Of a DNA stretch of 6,505 bases, positions 5,736 through 6,505 are shown piece by piece; within the stretch, counting starts at the first letter, position 1, and every line of letters begins with the position of its first letter. Source of the DNA: Dehalococcoidia bacterium (lineage in GTDB: Bacteria; Chloroflexota; Dehalococcoidia; GIF9; AB-539-J10); contig JAUVYD010000091.1 of the NCBI GenBank assembly GCA_030603265.1, positions 1-6,505 of the forward strand, given 5' to 3'. The notes under the pieces are model-generated. The model did not search any database. It saw nothing but the letters and a program-made list of their open reading frames with translations, and was not told where the DNA came from. The translations under genes and the position numbers were made by a program.

Positions 5736-6505
5736 CGAACTCCCTGGAACTCGCCTACACCTTGCCCCCGGTGGTCGTCATCATCGTGGGACTGGCGCTA
5801 ATTGCCCTCGTGCTCAAATGGGCGCCTCCAGCCCGCAGCCGCTCGCTGTTCATCGGCATGCTCGCAGGCCTCATCCTCTGGGGCGCTGCAGTGCTCGGAA
5901 TGCGCCTCAGCCCGGACCCTGCGCGGGCACTAGCCTGGAATCGATGGACCCCCATCGCAATCTACATGATGTTCCTCTTCTTCTATCACTTCTCTCTCGT
6001 GTACACGAACACCCCGGGCGGGCGGCGCTTGCTCTCCGCAGGCTACGTCTTCCTGGTCCTCGCCGCAATAGCAACGCCGGCGGGACTTATCATGAAGGAC
6101 TTGCGCGTGGAGGACTACGGCTACGCCCCGGTCCCCGGAGTGCTCGCGATGCCTGCCGGCGCGGCCGGCATCATCGTGCTCCTTGCGGGCGTCCGAATGC
6201 TCCTCCGCAGATACAGGGTCACGTCCTCGCATGAGGAGAAGACGTGCCTTCTCTACCTCGCAGTCGCGACGGTCATTCCCGCCATCGGGGCCATACTCGA
6301 CATCAGCACGAACTTGCCCCCGGCAGGTATATGGGCAAGCCTGGTCTTCTGCATCATCTGCAGCGTCGCACTTCTGGAGTACAGACTGCTGGACATCCCC
6401 CAGGTCGCCAGGCGAACGCTCACGTACCTCGTGCTCGGAGTAATGGTCGCCCTCCCCTACGTGGCAGTCCTTCTCGCACTGCAGAAGCTTGTCGGCGAGC
6501 GTATG
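5732..6505 (+). CDS. 7TM N-terminal part of a membrane sensor, probably histidine kinase (partial)
   Basis: The frame is open from a GTG at 5732 through the right edge, giving 258 residues with no stop. The GTG overlaps the GH3 stop as GTGA, a classic coupled junction; a weak GGGGGA lies 13 bases upstream. About eight membrane helices can be placed: roughly 12-28, 39-57, 74-91, 103-120, 136-157, 173-189, 198-215 and 230-250. The layout and the landmarks DYGYAPVPG (128-136) and EYRLLDI (216-222) followed by RRTLTYL resemble the N-terminal 7TM region of many histidine kinases (HisKA_7TM type), where cytoplasmic GAF, PAS or kinase domains follow. Those domains would lie beyond the window, so the kinase call is inferred. 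It could instead carry a diguanylate cyclase or phosphatase output. Position in the cassette suggests it senses a product or precursor of the GH3/methyltransferase step. Confidence 0.7.
   Translation, partial: MTNSLELAYTLPPVVVIIVGLALIALVLKWAPPARSRSLFIGMLAGLILWGAAVLGMRLSPDPARALAWNRWTPIAIYMMFLFFYHFSLVYTNTPGGRRLLSAGYVFLVLAAIATPAGLIMKDLRVEDYGYAPVPGVLAMPAGAAGIIVLLAGVRMLLRRYRVTSSHEEKTCLLYLAVATVIPAIGAILDISTNLPPAGIWASLVFCIICSVALLEYRLLDIPQVARRTLTYLVLGVMVALPYVAVLLALQKLVGERM

Noticed and set aside
5818..6234. 138-codon frame within the sensor gene
   Set aside because: It lies in another frame of a continuous, clearly hydrophobic coding sequence that starts at 5732 and has family landmarks.

Overview
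The window is GC-rich bacterial DNA with six protein genes, all on the + strand, packed into three transcription units. By eye GC is about 60% or a little more, and the arginine codon AGG is used freely. A U32-like/phosphotriesterase-like hydrolase pair, a bacterial GH3 protein and a 7TM histidine-kinase-type sensor suggest an environmental lineage such as Chloroflexota (Dehalococcoidia-like). That assignment rests on family content only and is low to moderate confidence. No rRNA, tRNA, CRISPR array, transposase or phage gene is visible.

Region by region: (1) Positions 1-422 hold no gene I can support. They contain a long stem-loop next to a GNRA-capped hairpin, a small cluster of CATTGTG repeats, a candidate promoter and a perfect 12-bp palindrome just before the first ribosome binding site. 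(2) Positions 423-2481 are a two-gene unit, a U32-like TIM-barrel protein followed 31 nt later by a phosphotriesterase-family metal hydrolase; they look like a co-transcribed catabolic or hydrolytic pair with unknown substrate. (3) Positions 2551-3340 are a stand-alone MarC-family membrane protein. Its near-consensus promoter ends six bases before the ATG, and it is followed by two strong stem-loops, the second with a short T-tract. (4) Positions 3375 to the right edge are a tightly overlapping cassette: a class I SAM methyltransferase, a GH3-family acyl-adenylate/amido synthetase (11-nt overlap) and the 7TM N-terminal part of a membrane sensor (GTGA overlap, cut by the window edge).

Two points stand out. 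The promoters of the MarC-like gene and of the methyltransferase cassette each place the expected transcription start at or within a few bases of the ATG, and neither gene has a Shine-Dalgarno sequence, so both are predicted to be leaderless. The three-gene cassette couples an acyl-acid conjugating enzyme of the GH3 type to a small-molecule methyltransferase and a membrane sensor. It could be a biosynthesis-and-sensing unit for an acyl-amide metabolite, but the substrate and any signalling role are inference.
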